DNA of 64,000 bases from an uncultured Clostridia bacterium (GCA_947626135.1 CANQQZ010000009.1:1-64000); one strand, 5' to 3'. Counted from the stretch's first letter, positions 36,089 through 45,806 are shown. Numbers and translations: made by a program. Notes: generated from the sequence alone by a model not told the origin.

Positions 36089-36292
36089 TTACATCGCGGA
36101 GCTTTCGAGCTCTCTCTCGCGAATAATGGTCAAAATACGAGCGATCGTCTTCTTAACGTCACCTATTCTCTTGGGGTTATCCAACTGATTGATGGCGTTC
36201 TGAAATCTGAGATTGAAAAGCTCCTGCTTATACGATACGAGCTTTTCCTCAAGCTCTGCCGTCGATAATTCTCTAAGCTCATTTATTTTCAT
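36089..36292 (-). CDS. rpmC: 50S ribosomal protein L29
   Basis: A 67-residue helical hairpin starting [18 protein letters not shown], with [20 protein letters not shown]. It lies at the tunnel exit and contacts SRP and trigger factor. Three bases separate it from rplP. Confidence 0.98.
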   Translation of the reverse strand: MKINELRELSTAELEEKLVSYKQELFNLRFQNAINQLDNPKRIGDVKKTIARILTIIRERELESSAM

Positions 36293-36294
36293 CT

Positions 36295-36717
36295 TTATTC
36301 ACCATCCTTCGCTTCACGTGTTACGAACTTGCACTTTATAGGAAGCTTATGCATAGCAAGACGTAACGCCTCTCTGGCGGTCTCCTCAGGCACTCCCGCA
36401 ATTTCAAAGAGCACTCTGCCCGGCTTAACGACCGCTACCCAGTATTCGGGTGAACCCTTACCTGAACCCATTCGGGTCTCAGCCGGCTTTCTTGTTACCG
36501 GCTTATCCGGGAATATCTTTATCCATACCTGACCGCCGCGGCGTGTGTATCTGGTCATCGCAATACGCGCCGCCTCGATTTGTCTCGACGTGATCCACGC
36601 CGGTTCGAGCGCCTGCAAGCCGTACTCTCCGTTTGATACAACGTTGCCGCGCGTTGCCTTACCGGTCATTCTGCCGCGCATTACACGTCTGTATTTAACT
36701 CTCTTAGGTAATAACAT
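36295..36717 (-). CDS. rplP: 50S ribosomal protein L16
   Basis: A 140-residue L16 starting [19 protein letters not shown], with [17 protein letters not shown] and [18 protein letters not shown]. It helps position A-site tRNA. Its start overlaps the rpsC stop by one base. Confidence 0.98.
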   Translation of the reverse strand: MLLPKRVKYRRVMRGRMTGKATRGNVVSNGEYGLQALEPAWITSRQIEAARIAMTRYTRRGGQVWIKIFPDKPVTRKPAETRMGSGKGSPEYWVAVVKPGRVLFEIAGVPEETAREALRLAMHKLPIKCKFVTREAKDGE

Positions 36718-37511
36718 TATTCATTGCCTCCCTTCGGGCTTCTGTCGCCGCCGTCGCGTCTGCCGCGTCTGTCGCGTCTGTCGCCGTCGCGTCCGCGTCT
36801 GTCGCGTCCTCTGCCGCGTCTGTCGCGTCTGTTATCCGACGGAGCGTTCTGTGCCTCGGCTTCCTTCTTTCTGCCCTCGGCAACGTTTAATATCTCGCCC
36901 TTGTAAATCCATACCTTAACGCCTAAGATTCCATAGGTCGTTTTTGCCTCGGCAAAGCCGTAGTCTATATCAGCTCTTAATGTCTGAAGCGGAATGGTAC
37001 CCTCGTGATAGCTTTCCGAGCGCGCGATCTCCGCGCCGCCGACACGACCCGATACCGTTGTTTTAATTCCTTTGACTCCGCGTCTCATAGCATTTGACAT
37101 AACCTGCTTCATAGCGCGTCTGAACGAAATTCTTCTTTCAAGCTGAGCGGCTATATTTTCAGCAACAAGCTGAGCTGTTGTATCGGGAGACTTAACCTCC
37201 ATGATATTAACGTTAACCGTCTTTTTGGTAAGCTTTTCAATCTGAGCCTTGAGCTTGTCGATCTCCGTGCCGCCGCGTCCGATTATAAGACCGGGCTTAG
37301 CCGCGTAAATCGTAATGAAAACTCTGTTCTGCTTTCTCTCGATGCCGATTTTTGCAACGCCCGCGTCAAAGCAAGCCTTTTTAACGAACTTTCTGATATT
37401 ATAATCCTCGACCAACTGATCGCCGAAATCCTTTTTGCCCGCAATCCATCTTGAGTCCCAGTCCTTTATGACGCCGACTCTCAAGCCGTGCGGATTAACC
37501 TTCTGTCCCAT
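36717..37511 (-). CDS. rpsC: 30S ribosomal protein S3 with an Arg/Gly/Asp-rich C-terminal tail
   Basis: S3 at the mRNA entry channel: KH domain with [15 protein letters not shown] and the C-terminal domain ending near [14 protein letters not shown]. The product is 264 residues, about 40 longer than typical S3. From about residue 225 on, the tail consists almost only of Arg, Gly and Asp in short repeats ([19 protein letters not shown] and so on). At DNA level this is a run of CGTCTG/CGCGTC-type units at about 36740-36835. The tail is likely disordered and RNA-binding. Variable tails on S3 occur in several Clostridia. Confidence 0.96.
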   Translation of the reverse strand: MGQKVNPHGLRVGVIKDWDSRWIAGKKDFGDQLVEDYNIRKFVKKACFDAGVAKIGIERKQNRVFITIYAAKPGLIIGRGGTEIDKLKAQIEKLTKKTVNVNIMEVKSPDTTAQLVAENIAAQLERRISFRRAMKQVMSNAMRRGVKGIKTTVSGRVGGAEIARSESYHEGTIPLQTLRADIDYGFAEAKTTYGILGVKVWIYKGEILNVAEGRKKEAEAQNAPSDNRRDRRGRGRDRRGRDGDRRDRRGRRDGGDRSPKGGNE

Positions 37512-37533
37512 TTAGTTAATAACCTCCTTCTTG

Positions 37534-37872
37534 TTAGTCTTCCATTTCCTTGAGTACCAAGGTAATGTGGCTGGTTCTCTTCAAAATTTTGAATGCTCTG
37601 CCCTGTGCGTGAGGCTGTATTCTCTTTAAAGTAGGACCCTGCGATGCGTAACATTCCGCAACATACAATTTTTCCGTATCCATGCTATGGTTATGCTCTG
37701 CATTAGCCTTTGCCGAGTCGAGAAGCTTTATAAGCAGCCCGCTTGCGGATTTGGGCGTATTTTGCAGAATACCCGCCGCGACGTTAACCGGCTTGTTTCT
37801 TATCAAATCAAGCACTATCTTAACCTTTCTCGGCGAAATACGGGCATATTTCAATACTGCGCGTGATTCCAT
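37534..37872 (-). CDS. rplV: 50S ribosomal protein L22
   Basis: A 112-residue L22 with RISPRKVKIVLDLIRNKPV and the beta-hairpin GPTLKRIQPHAQGRAFKIL that lines the peptide tunnel and is the site of macrolide-resistance changes in other species. Confidence 0.98.
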   Translation of the reverse strand: MESRAVLKYARISPRKVKIVLDLIRNKPVNVAAGILQNTPKSASGLLIKLLDSAKANAEHNHSMDTEKLYVAECYASQGPTLKRIQPHAQGRAFKILKRTSHITLVLKEMED

Positions 37873-37938
37873 GTCGTTTTGTTCCTCCTTATTAGGTTAT
37901 ATATCTCAATTAGCTTAACTTATGTCTTTTTTACCCGA

Positions 37939-38211
37939 TTATCTCGAGGTTTTTGCGCCCGCGTGTCCTTTAAAGGTTCTGGTCGGGGCGAACTCGCCCA
38001 GCTTATGACCTACCATATCCTCGCTGATAAACACCGGAACGTGCTTTCTGCCATCATGAACGGCAATTGTGTGACCTACCATTTCGGGGAATATTGTGGA
38101 TGCTCTGGACCAGGTTTTTACAACCTTTTTCTCATTCGCCGCGTTCATCGCGTCGATGCGCTTCATAAGTCTTTCCTCCACATAGGGTCCCTTCTTAATC
38201 GATCTGCTCAT
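37939..38211 (-). CDS. rpsS: 30S ribosomal protein S19
   Basis: A 90-residue S19 starting [18 protein letters not shown], with [20 protein letters not shown] and [14 protein letters not shown]. In the 30S head, bridging to S13. Confidence 0.98.
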   Translation of the reverse strand: MSRSIKKGPYVEERLMKRIDAMNAANEKKVVKTWSRASTIFPEMVGHTIAVHDGRKHVPVFISEDMVGHKLGEFAPTRTFKGHAGAKTSR

Positions 38212-38246
38212 TAAGTTTTCCTCCTTTCAGGAAATCTCTTGCCGCC

Positions 38247-39080
38247 TTACTTATCGTTGCGGCGTCTTACGATAAACTTGTCTGTCTTATTATGATGCTT
38301 TCTGGTCTTCAAACCGAGAGCGGGCTTACCCCACGGAGTAACCGGTGCGGGACGTCCGATCGGGGATTTACCCTCGCCGCCGCCGTGCGGATGGTCGTTC
38401 GGGTTCATAACAACGCCTCGAACGGTCGGTCTCCAGCCCATATGACGCTTTCTTCCGGCTTTACCGATAGAAATGTTTTCGTGCTGCTGATTGCCTATAA
38501 CGCCGATCGTCGCTTTGCAGTCAAGACGAACCATTCTCACCTCGCCGGAGGGAAGTCTTATCTGACCGTAGCCGTTCTCCTTAGCCATAAGCTGAGCGCT
38601 TACGCCGGCGGAGCGAACGAGCTGACCGCCTCTGCCCGGATAAAGCTCAACATTATGAATGAGCGTACCTACCGGAATATCGCTTATAAACAGCGCGTTG
38701 CCGGGCTTGATGTCGGCGCCCTTGCCGGATACTACCGTGTCGCCGTCCTTTAAGCCCTGCGGAGCAAGGATATACGCAAGCGTCCCGTCCTCATACTTTA
38801 TCAGCGCGATATTCGCGCTTCTGTTCGGGTCGTACTCTATGCCGATCACCGTCGCGTTCATACCGTCCTTAATTCTCTTAAAATCTATTATTCTGTACTT
38901 TCTTCTGTTCCCGCCGCCTCTGTGACGAACCGTTATTCTGCCGTAGGAGTTTCTTCCCGCGTTTTTCTTGTTTACAGCAAGAAGTGAACGCTCGGGGGAC
39001 TTCTTCGTGATTTCCGCGAAATCGGAAACGGTCATAAATCTTCTGGCAGGCGAGGTAGGATTATACTTTTTTATAGCCAT
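38247..39080 (-). CDS. rplB: 50S ribosomal protein L2
   Basis: A 277-residue L2 with the SH3-like and OB domains and the conserved C-terminal [16 protein letters not shown], whose histidine lies near the peptidyl-transferase centre. Confidence 0.98.
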   Translation of the reverse strand: MAIKKYNPTSPARRFMTVSDFAEITKKSPERSLLAVNKKNAGRNSYGRITVRHRGGGNRRKYRIIDFKRIKDGMNATVIGIEYDPNRSANIALIKYEDGTLAYILAPQGLKDGDTVVSGKGADIKPGNALFISDIPVGTLIHNVELYPGRGGQLVRSAGVSAQLMAKENGYGQIRLPSGEVRMVRLDCKATIGVIGNQQHENISIGKAGRKRHMGWRPTVRGVVMNPNDHPHGGGEGKSPIGRPAPVTPWGKPALGLKTRKHHNKTDKFIVRRRNDK

Positions 39081-39110
39081 TATCTTACTCTCCTTATCTT
39101 AATATCTCGA

Positions 39111-39413
39111 TTACATATCGAAGAACTCTATCGTCTTACTGTCAGATGTAAGAGTTACTATAGCCTTCTTATACGATGAGCGTCTGCCCTCGTAGCGTCC
39201 CATACGCTTAAGCTTGCCCTGCATACGGATCGTGTTTACCGCCGCCACCTTAACGCCGAAAACCTCCTCGACCGCCTGCTTTATCTCAACCTTATTAGCG
39301 TTCACGGGAACCTTAAATGTGTATTTCTTTATCTCGTTGCCCTGTCTGTCATAAACGGGAGTCATTGTGCGCTCCGTCAGAACAGGCTCTCTTATCAAAT
39401 CGTAAGCATTCAT
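39111..39413 (-). CDS. rplW: 50S ribosomal protein L23
   Basis: A 100-residue L23 with [11 protein letters not shown] and the [20 protein letters not shown] segment. Docking site for trigger factor and SRP. It overlaps the rplD stop by one base. Confidence 0.98.
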   Translation of the reverse strand: MNAYDLIREPVLTERTMTPVYDRQGNEIKKYTFKVPVNANKVEIKQAVEEVFGVKVAAVNTIRMQGKLKRMGRYEGRRSSYKKAIVTLTSDSKTIEFFDM

Positions 39414-40033
39414 TACGCGAACACCTCCTCAATTTTAGCAACCGCGTCCTTTGAAACAACAAACGCGTCATGCTTTAAGATGTCATACACGTTGAGCGTG
39501 CCGACATGCGTCGGGGTTACGCCCTTCAGATTTCTCGCCGACTTATAAACCTTTTCGTCCGCGTCGGCAGTTACGATTAACGCCTTGCTTACGTCAAGCC
39601 CCTTTATAAGCGCCGCGATTTTAGCGGTCCTGATCTCGTCAACCGACAAATCGTCGATCACATATACCTGATAATCAGCGTATTTTGCCGACAAAGCCGA
39701 CTTCATCGCAAGTCTCTTTACCTTCTTGTTAAGGCTGTAACGATAGCTCCTGGGCTTGGGTCCCAAGGCTACGCCGCCGCCCGTCCACTGAGGCGCGCGT
39801 ATGCTTCCCTGTCTTGCGCGTCCGGTGTCCTTCTGTCTCCAGGGCTTTCTTCCGCCGCCCGCAACCTCTGTGCGTGTCTTTGTGCTCTGTGTTCCCTGAC
39901 GCTTGTTGGCAAGCTGATTGACAACAACCGAATGGAGCACAGCCTTATTTATGTCAGCCGCAAAAATCGCGTCGGATACCTCCATTGAGCCGGTTTTCGC
40001 GCCTTCCATATTATATATAGCAACTGTTGCCAT
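39413..40033 (-). CDS. rplD: 50S ribosomal protein L4
   Basis: A 206-residue L4 whose extended loop, with [19 protein letters not shown], reaches the tunnel. In E. coli L4 also controls the S10 operon by attenuation in the leader; whether the Clostridia protein does so is unknown, but a leader terminator is present here at 41289. Confidence 0.98.
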   Translation of the reverse strand: MATVAIYNMEGAKTGSMEVSDAIFAADINKAVLHSVVVNQLANKRQGTQSTKTRTEVAGGGRKPWRQKDTGRARQGSIRAPQWTGGGVALGPKPRSYRYSLNKKVKRLAMKSALSAKYADYQVYVIDDLSVDEIRTAKIAALIKGLDVSKALIVTADADEKVYKSARNLKGVTPTHVGTLNVYDILKHDAFVVSKDAVAKIEEVFA

Positions 40034-40061
40034 TACATTTCCTCCTTTCCGATAACCCCGA

Positions 40062-40688
40062 TTACGCCTTTACAGCGTTTCTTACGGTAACAAGTCCGCC
40101 CTTGGCGCCCGGAACCGCGCCTCTTATAAGAATAAGATTCTGCTCCGGAATAACCTGAACAACCTCGAGGTTCTGTACCGTCACCTTGTCAACACCCATA
40201 TGACCCGGCAGCACCTTGCCCTTGAAAACTCGTCCCGGGAATGAGCACATACCCATTGAACCGGAAACTCTCTTCGACTTTGAGCCGTGAGTCATAGGTC
40301 CTCTGTGCAGACCGTGCTTCATCGGACCCGCGAAGCCCTTTCCCTTTGAGATGCCGCTTACGTCAACCTTTTCGCCTGCCTCAAAGGTATCGGCTTTAAT
40401 CTCGTCTCCGACATTGTACGCCGAGCAATCCTCAAGTCTGAATTCTCTTAAATACTTCTTGTTGGCTGTGTCCGCCTTCTTGAAGTGACCGATAAGCGGC
40501 TTGTTTAAGTGCTTCTCCTTAACGTCGCCGAAACCGACCTGAACGGCTTCGTATCCATCGGTCTCAACGGTTTTCTTCTGCGTAACAACGCACGGACCCG
40601 CCAGAACGACCGTTACCGGAATAACCGCGCCGCCTTCGCCGAAAACCTGCGTCATGCCGATTTTCGTGCCTAAAATCGCTTTTTTCAT
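40062..40688 (-). CDS. rplC: 50S ribosomal protein L3
   Basis: A 208-residue L3 beginning [19 protein letters not shown], with the extension containing [20 protein letters not shown] that approaches the peptidyl-transferase centre. Confidence 0.98.
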   Translation of the reverse strand: MKKAILGTKIGMTQVFGEGGAVIPVTVVLAGPCVVTQKKTVETDGYEAVQVGFGDVKEKHLNKPLIGHFKKADTANKKYLREFRLEDCSAYNVGDEIKADTFEAGEKVDVSGISKGKGFAGPMKHGLHRGPMTHGSKSKRVSGSMGMCSFPGRVFKGKVLPGHMGVDKVTVQNLEVVQVIPEQNLILIRGAVPGAKGGLVTVRNAVKA

Positions 40689-40812
40689 TGTTTTCTCCTC
40701 CTTATTCAGTTATTGGTTCCCGTTAAAAAGCAAAACTGGGGAACTTGACCCGCATCATATGCGCAGCGCGCATACTGCGTTTTTATGTGATCAAACCTTC
40801 GGACAAGACCCG

Positions 40813-41127
40813 TTATTTCTGAATAACGTCAATGTCAACGCCCGCCGGCAAATCAATCTTTATAAGCGCCTCCATAGTTTTAGCACCCGGCACAACGATA
40901 TCTATAAGTCTCTTGTGCGTTCTTCTCTCGAACTGCTCTCTGGAGTCCTTATACATGTGCACCGCTCTTAAAATAGTGATAATCTCCTTGTCCGTGGGAA
41001 GCGGGATCGGACCCGAAACCTTCGCGCCCGTGCGCTTTGCGATTTCAACGATCTTTGCCGCCGACTGATCAAGGATTACATTATCATAAGCCTTTAACTT
41101 GATTCTGATTTTCTGATTTGCTGCCAT
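40813..41127 (-). CDS. rpsJ: 30S ribosomal protein S10
   Basis: A 104-residue S10 starting [19 protein letters not shown], with [20 protein letters not shown]. The ATG at 41127 is behind AGGAGG; the open frame extends 23 codons into the leader without homology. S10 is also the NusE elongation factor. First gene of the cluster, with a leader of about 405 nt. Confidence 0.98.
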   Translation of the reverse strand: MAANQKIRIKLKAYDNVILDQSAAKIVEIAKRTGAKVSGPIPLPTDKEIITILRAVHMYKDSREQFERRTHKRLIDIVVPGAKTMEALIKIDLPAGVDIDVIQK

Positions 41128-41539
41128 ACCGACATCCTCCTGTAAATTTGTTTTTTCCGCCGCTCGGACGGTATTATAAAATAAGGGTCGAAACACGCCA
41201 AAAGCGTGTTATCAAAAATGTTGCGCGTTTGCACGACAGCGCCTTATGAAAATTGCACACACCGCCGGGCGTTCCCTGCCGCCCGAATAAAAAATCCCCG
41301 CCACACAAATTCTTGTGTCCGGGGCATAATAAGTCAATTTTCGCCGCGTTTATACGGGTTTCGGATGTGATAACGCGTTCCTCGCACCCTCACTCGTATA
41401 AATAATTCAGCGTGACTGCCGCCCGGTTTCTTGAATCGGACATTCTCCACGGAAAAACCGGCTCTTTTACGGATTTCCCGCGAAATCCTTCAGCCGCAAC
41501 CTCCCGCTTCATCGTTTGTCAAGTGTCACAACGTTAATT
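41128..41539 (-). promoter_or_regulatory. Long structured leader of the S10 operon
   Basis: About 405 nt between the predicted start site (near 41533) and rpsJ. In transcription order it contains a small hairpin GGATTTC-GCG-GGAAATCC, a run of GC-rich stems (one with CCGGTTTTT / GAAACCGG arms), the terminator-like hairpin at 41324-41289 and a further CGGGC/GCCCG hairpin near 41264-41285. No ORF with a ribosome site is seen, so RNA-level control is likely. Confidence 0.55.
41289..41324 (-). terminator. Terminator/attenuator candidate in the rpsJ leader
   Basis: Minus strand stem CCCCGGACACAA / TTGTGTGGCGGGG around GAAT, followed by ATTTTTTATT: a complete intrinsic terminator about 210 nt after the promoter and 160 nt before rpsJ. 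Confidence 0.65.
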
Positions 41540-41568
41540 ATTATACAGGAAATCCCTTAAATTTGCAA
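41540..41568 (-). promoter_or_regulatory. Promoter of the S10 operon (TTGCAA-N17-TATAAT)
   Basis: Minus strand TTGCAA (41563-41568) and TATAAT (41540-41545), spacer exactly 17 bp, extended by TG one base short of the ideal position. Confidence 0.75.
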
Positions 41569-41745
41569 GTTTTTTCTGCAAAAAAATTGATTAAATTCTT
41601 GACAAAATTACAGAAATTCAGAAAATAATTTTGTGCATTTTGACGAATGTTTTTTGGCGTATACTATGCGGACTATGTTAACATAATCGCAATACGATAC
41701 ACGGCGGCAATATTTTCTCTCACATGCGGCGTATATCGGCGCATC

Positions 41746-41777
41746 AAAAAAGACGCTTTGTGAAAAGCGTCTTTTTT
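41746..41777 (-). terminator. Terminator of the Lpl-type importer genes
   Basis: AAAAAAGACGCTT / AAGCGTCTTTTTT with a short loop, 15 bases after the solute-binding protein stop on the minus strand. Symmetrical A/T tails could also serve the plus strand. The rest of 41578-41745 is AT-rich and holds no gene. Confidence 0.85.
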
Positions 41778-41791
41778 ATAGATTTACAGCG

Positions 41792-43705
41792 TTAGTTCAT
41801 TGACGGTTTTTCCGCCTGCGCTTTTGCGTCGGCAGCGGCAGCGGCGTCCTCTACAGTTTCGGCTGCTCCCTCGAGAACCTCCTCGGCGGGAGCTTCCGTC
41901 TCAGCCGCCGCTTCGGGTCCCAAGTCAGCCTCGCGCTGGAACTCGGCAGCCTCTTCGGGTGTAAGCCACTGCATTACGCCCTCCTCAAACTGAACCTTGT
42001 GGTTATCCTTCCTGATGGACTCAGCCGTCACCTTATCGGTATCAGCCTCATAGAACTCGTTCATCTCGTCGATAACCTTCTGTCCGCCCTGGTCAAGCCA
42101 GCGGTCACGCTCCGCGTACCATGCGTCAAGATCTATCGCGCCGGAGATATACTTCGTCGTAGCTGACGACATGATAGCGTCAAGCTGCGTCGAGTGTCTC
42201 GAATACGTCGGCGAGATGTATGCTTCGGCGTAGTTCGGAAGCTTATAAAGCTTATTCGTCTGGTATACGTCGTTAACGGTCTTTGCAACCTGTGTCGAGT
42301 AATACGTCGTGATTTCAGATGTAACATAACCCATGCCGAACTGGTTAAGGTCATTATACTCGTTTACTCTCGCCTGGTCGGTGGACTTAATAGCCGACTT
42401 TGTGCCGTCGGGGTTCTCGATGATAGCGTAATGCGCCGTCGGCGGATCTACCTTGATATCGGTCGAACCGTCAGCGTTCTTTACCTCCTCGTAAGCCGTA
42501 CCTACGATACCGTAGTTAAGAAGGTCGGATACATACGTGTCGTTTAAGATATCCATAACCTTTAACATGAAGTCGCGGTGAGCCTCTGTCGGAAGCGAAG
42601 CAACCGGCAGTACGAAGTAGCCCGAATAACCTGTCGTCGGCAGCGTTACCGGCTCCTGGTCAGCGCTCTTTCTCGCAAATCCGAATACGTCTACAACAGC
42701 GTTCGGATTAAGGTCCTTAATGTTGTTCGCTACACGGCGCGCACGGTCGGCAACGTCGATGATCGCGCCCGCCTGGCTCTGAAGGAACGGATTATCCCAG
42801 TTGGTGGATGAGAACGTGTCCATATCGCGGTTGATAACACCGTCAGCCTTCCACTTTCTCATTCTGGTAATCATTTCCTCATACTCGGGGAACATGTAAT
42901 CCGGAAGGATCTTGCCTTCCTCCTCGCTGTAGCCCCACGCGTTGGGAGCGCCGTTCCATACAACGAGGTTATTAAGCGGACCGGCTATATAGTCCGCGCC
43001 GGCTACAACCATACCGTATGTATTGTTCTGACCGTCGCCGTCGGGGTCATCGTCCTTGAATGCGTAGAGCATTTCCTCGAATTCGTCGAGAGTAATATCG
43101 TTAATGTGATCCGAGCCGAATGACAGAGCGCCCTTTGCATGAAGGTTGTCTATCCAGTCGTCGCGCACCGTAACGCCGGCACGTCCGATTTCTCTCGCTC
43201 TGTACAGACCGTAAATACGTCCGTCAACGGAGATGTTATGGTTGATCATGTCGTCCGTCTCGGCAAGATTGGGATACTTATAAACCGTCTCGCCGTTTTC
43301 ATCGGTCGTGGTCGCCTTTAACTCGTCTGTCAAATCCCAGAAGTTACCCGCACGGGAATTCTGAATAATCGTCGATGTTCTCTCGGTAATGAGCATTACG
43401 TGAGGCCAGTTGCCCGCGCCCATCGCGGCTGTAACCTTTTCGCCGTAATTTGAGTTTGCAGCCCACTTGAGCTCGAACTCAAGATTGGGAACGCCCATCT
43501 TCTCCGCTACGTATCTCTCGATTTCCTCAACAACCGGACCCTCCTCGTCGGCAGATACCGTCTGGAAGGTGGGGAGCATTACCGTAATAACGGGATTTTC
43601 CATATCGAGTATAACGGTATCGGAGCACGCCGTAAGACCCATCGCCATGATACCCATCGCGCCCGCCATTGCAACGGACACTATTCTTTTCCAAATATGT
43701 TTCAT
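41792..43705 (-). CDS. LplA/YtcQ-type extracellular solute-binding lipoprotein
   Basis: A 637-residue sugar-binding lipoprotein. The signal peptide has a basic start, a hydrophobic core and lipobox LTAC with the modified Cys at about residue 27. The mature domain is of the long (over 500 residues) solute-binding family that pairs with LplB/LplC permeases and, in Bacillus YtcQ-YteP, takes up rhamnogalacturonan oligomers. The last 40 residues are a low-complexity Ala/Glu tail (AAETEAPAEEVLEGAAE and onward), which is unusual for the family. Last gene of a three-gene importer unit. The ATPase is missing here and is probably a shared MsmX-type subunit encoded elsewhere. Confidence 0.93.
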   Translation of the reverse strand: MKHIWKRIVSVAMAGAMGIMAMGLTACSDTVILDMENPVITVMLPTFQTVSADEEGPVVEEIERYVAEKMGVPNLEFELKWAANSNYGEKVTAAMGAGNWPHVMLITERTSTIIQNSRAGNFWDLTDELKATTTDENGETVYKYPNLAETDDMINHNISVDGRIYGLYRAREIGRAGVTVRDDWIDNLHAKGALSFGSDHINDITLDEFEEMLYAFKDDDPDGDGQNNTYGMVVAGADYIAGPLNNLVVWNGAPNAWGYSEEEGKILPDYMFPEYEEMITRMRKWKADGVINRDMDTFSSTNWDNPFLQSQAGAIIDVADRARRVANNIKDLNPNAVVDVFGFARKSADQEPVTLPTTGYSGYFVLPVASLPTEAHRDFMLKVMDILNDTYVSDLLNYGIVGTAYEEVKNADGSTDIKVDPPTAHYAIIENPDGTKSAIKSTDQARVNEYNDLNQFGMGYVTSEITTYYSTQVAKTVNDVYQTNKLYKLPNYAEAYISPTYSRHSTQLDAIMSSATTKYISGAIDLDAWYAERDRWLDQGGQKVIDEMNEFYEADTDKVTAESIRKDNHKVQFEEGVMQWLTPEEAAEFQREADLGPEAAAETEAPAEEVLEGAAETVEDAAAAADAKAQAEKPSMN

Positions 43706-43731
43706 TCTTTCATTCCTCCTTCTCTTACGGA

Positions 43732-44643
43732 TTAACCCTTGATAGCGCCTGTCATAACACCAGCCGCAAAGTGCTTCTGGAGGAACGGATATACGATAAG
43801 GATAGGCACTGTACCGATAACGATAACCGCCATTTTCAACGTATCCGAGGGCGGAAGGTCGTCAAGATTGTCGATGTCCGCCGCAGACTGGTTTACTATA
43901 TTTCTGAGCACTAACTGGAAGGGATACTTCGCGCTGTCGTCAAGATACAGCAGGGCGCCGAAGTAGTTGTTCCAGTGACCAACCGCATAGAACAGACCGA
44001 AGGTTGCAAGCATCGGCAGTGACAGCGGCAGTGCGATTTTCACGAATATCCCGATATCCGTGCAGCCGTCAATTGACGCCGCCTCCTCAAGTCCCGCGGG
44101 AAGATCCATGAAGAAGTTTCTTATGATAATCATGTTGTACGCCGAAATCGCGCCCGGTAAGATAAGGGCGGCGTATGTATCGTACATGCCCAGGCTCTTT
44201 ACAACGATGAAGGTCGGGATCATACCGCCGGAGAAAACCATCGTGAAGAGTACGATGTTCATGAGCGCCTTTTTACCTATAAGGTCTGAACGCGAAAGGC
44301 CGTAAGCCATAGTCGTCGAACAGAAGAGGTTGATGATTGTACCTACTACCGTTACGCAGATTGAAATACCGAGTGATCTCAGTACCTGCATACCCATGCC
44401 GCTCATATCGAATACTTCCTTATAAGCCGCAAGGGTAAAGCCGTTGGGGTGACCCGCCATAGGCTGGAATATCTTCCAGAACAGGTCCATAGAGGTTATC
44501 TGAATGAGCGACTCTCTCGCAAACGACGCTACGATTACATAGATGAACGGAATAACCATTATCAGCGCAAGGAACGTCAGTATGATGTAGATTACGACGT
44601 CCCATATAAGGTCGCCGACAGTTCTTCTTTTTATACTAAGCAT
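43732..44643 (-). CDS. Carbohydrate ABC permease, LplC/YtcP type
   Basis: A 303-residue permease with six membrane segments and the EAA loop near EEAASIDGCTDIGIFVKIALP that docks on the ATPase. It belongs to the polysaccharide-oligomer importer group and carries the typical C-terminal HFAAGVMTGAIKG. It lies between the LplB-like permease (18 bases) and the solute-binding protein (26 bases). Confidence 0.95.
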   Translation of the reverse strand: MLSIKRRTVGDLIWDVVIYIILTFLALIMVIPFIYVIVASFARESLIQITSMDLFWKIFQPMAGHPNGFTLAAYKEVFDMSGMGMQVLRSLGISICVTVVGTIINLFCSTTMAYGLSRSDLIGKKALMNIVLFTMVFSGGMIPTFIVVKSLGMYDTYAALILPGAISAYNMIIIRNFFMDLPAGLEEAASIDGCTDIGIFVKIALPLSLPMLATFGLFYAVGHWNNYFGALLYLDDSAKYPFQLVLRNIVNQSAADIDNLDDLPPSDTLKMAVIVIGTVPILIVYPFLQKHFAAGVMTGAIKG

Positions 44644-44661
44644 ATCATTCTTCCCCCTCTC

Positions 44662-45639
44662 TTAGAATAAGCCGGTCTGTCCGGCCTTCTTGGCGGCGCG
44701 GTTAGCAGTCTGGATACAGATAATACTGATTATGGACTTGAACAAACCAACCGCCGTCGAATAACCGTAGTTACCCTCGACACGACCGTATTGGTAAACG
44801 TATGTGTCGAACGTCTCGGAATATTCGCGGTTTATAGCGTTCTGCATAAGGATTATCTGCTCGAAGCCTGTGTCAAGCACGCTGCCCATACGAAGGATGA
44901 ACATCGTCACGATTGTTCCCATGATAGCGGGGAAGGTTATGTAGATAAGCTGCTGGAAGCGGCTCGCGCCGTCAACTATGGCAGCCTCATACTGCTCTAC
45001 GTCTACGCCGGCAATTGCGGCAAGGAAGATAATGGTTCCCCAACCTGTTTCCTTCCATATAGACTGCAAAAGCAGTATCCAGTAAATCGCAGGACCGTTT
45101 GCAAGAATGTTTACATCAGGATTGCCTGTAAGCTTTCTCGCAAGCTCCGTAATAATACCGCCGGTCGCGCTCTCCATAGCCGGTGTCTTTAACAGCATGA
45201 AGGTTATAGATGTAACGACAACCATAGATACAAAGTGCGGTACGTAAACGAGCGTCTGGAGCGCTTTCTTGTACCATTGAACTCTGATTTCGTTAAGCAA
45301 AAGCGCCAATATAATAGGCAGCGGGAAGAAGAATATCAGGTTCATCAATGAAATGATAAGCGTATTCCTCAATAACTGCCAGAAGCTGACGTCGCTGAAG
45401 AAATCAATAAAGTTGTCAAAACCTATCCACGGTGCTTTCAGGAACGAAACACCAGCGAAGTAGTCCTTAAACGCGATAAGAACACCCCACATAGGAATGA
45501 TTTTGAAGATAATGAAGTACAACGTGCCCGGAAGCAGCAAAAGGTACATCCATTTGTCTCTTTTAAGCTTCGTCCACGTTTTTGCCTTTGCGGCAGCCTT
45601 GTCCTGTGCGGAAAGCGCCGCCTTTTGTGTCTTGGCCAT
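44662..45639 (-). CDS. Carbohydrate ABC permease, LplB/YteP type
   Basis: A 325-residue permease, with an Ala/Lys-rich N-terminus, six or seven membrane segments (MYLLLLPGTLYFIIFKIIPM is the first), and the EAA loop EQYEAAIVDGASRFQQLIYITFP. First gene of the importer operon, preceded by a consensus promoter and twin palindromes in the leader. Confidence 0.95.
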   Translation of the reverse strand: MAKTQKAALSAQDKAAAKAKTWTKLKRDKWMYLLLLPGTLYFIIFKIIPMWGVLIAFKDYFAGVSFLKAPWIGFDNFIDFFSDVSFWQLLRNTLIISLMNLIFFFPLPIILALLLNEIRVQWYKKALQTLVYVPHFVSMVVVTSITFMLLKTPAMESATGGIITELARKLTGNPDVNILANGPAIYWILLLQSIWKETGWGTIIFLAAIAGVDVEQYEAAIVDGASRFQQLIYITFPAIMGTIVTMFILRMGSVLDTGFEQIILMQNAINREYSETFDTYVYQYGRVEGNYGYSTAVGLFKSIISIICIQTANRAAKKAGQTGLF

Positions 45640-45674
45640 AAAATCCCTCCCTGAATTTTTTATTTATAACCACT

Positions 45675-45706
45675 TTGTACAAATCTACTGTAAGCAATTT
45701 GTACAA
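45675..45706 (-). promoter_or_regulatory. Twin TTGTACAA palindromes in the importer leader (operator candidate)
   Basis: Two perfect 8-bp palindromes TTGTACAA at 45675-45682 and 45699-45706, centres 24 bp apart, also forming a 10-bp inverted repeat with a 12-base loop. They lie just downstream of the predicted start site, where a bound dimer pair would block transcription. Confidence 0.55.
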
Positions 45707-45719
45707 GTAACATAAGGTT

Positions 45720-45748
45720 ATTATAAAATAAATTAGATGTTTTTGCAA
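45720..45748 (-). promoter_or_regulatory. Promoter of the Lpl-type importer operon (TTGCAA-N17-TATAAT)
   Basis: Minus strand TTGCAA (45743-45748), 17-bp spacer, TATAAT (45720-45725). The region upstream (45750-45800) is rich in TTGCAA repeats and A/T tracts. Confidence 0.75.
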
Positions 45749-45806
45749 TATATTTGCTATAAAAATACAATATTTGCAAATATAAATCTATTTTTGCAAT
45801 ATAAGT

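Noticed and set aside
36545..36919. Arg/Cys-repeat open frame on the plus strand
   Set aside because: Antisense reading of the rpsC tail and rplP. The repeats are those of the S3 tail in another frame.
41640..41667. Plus-strand promoter-like TTGACG-N16-TACTAT
   Set aside because: It points into the importer terminator and antisense to the solute-binding gene; no plus-strand gene follows. Likely chance in AT-rich DNA.
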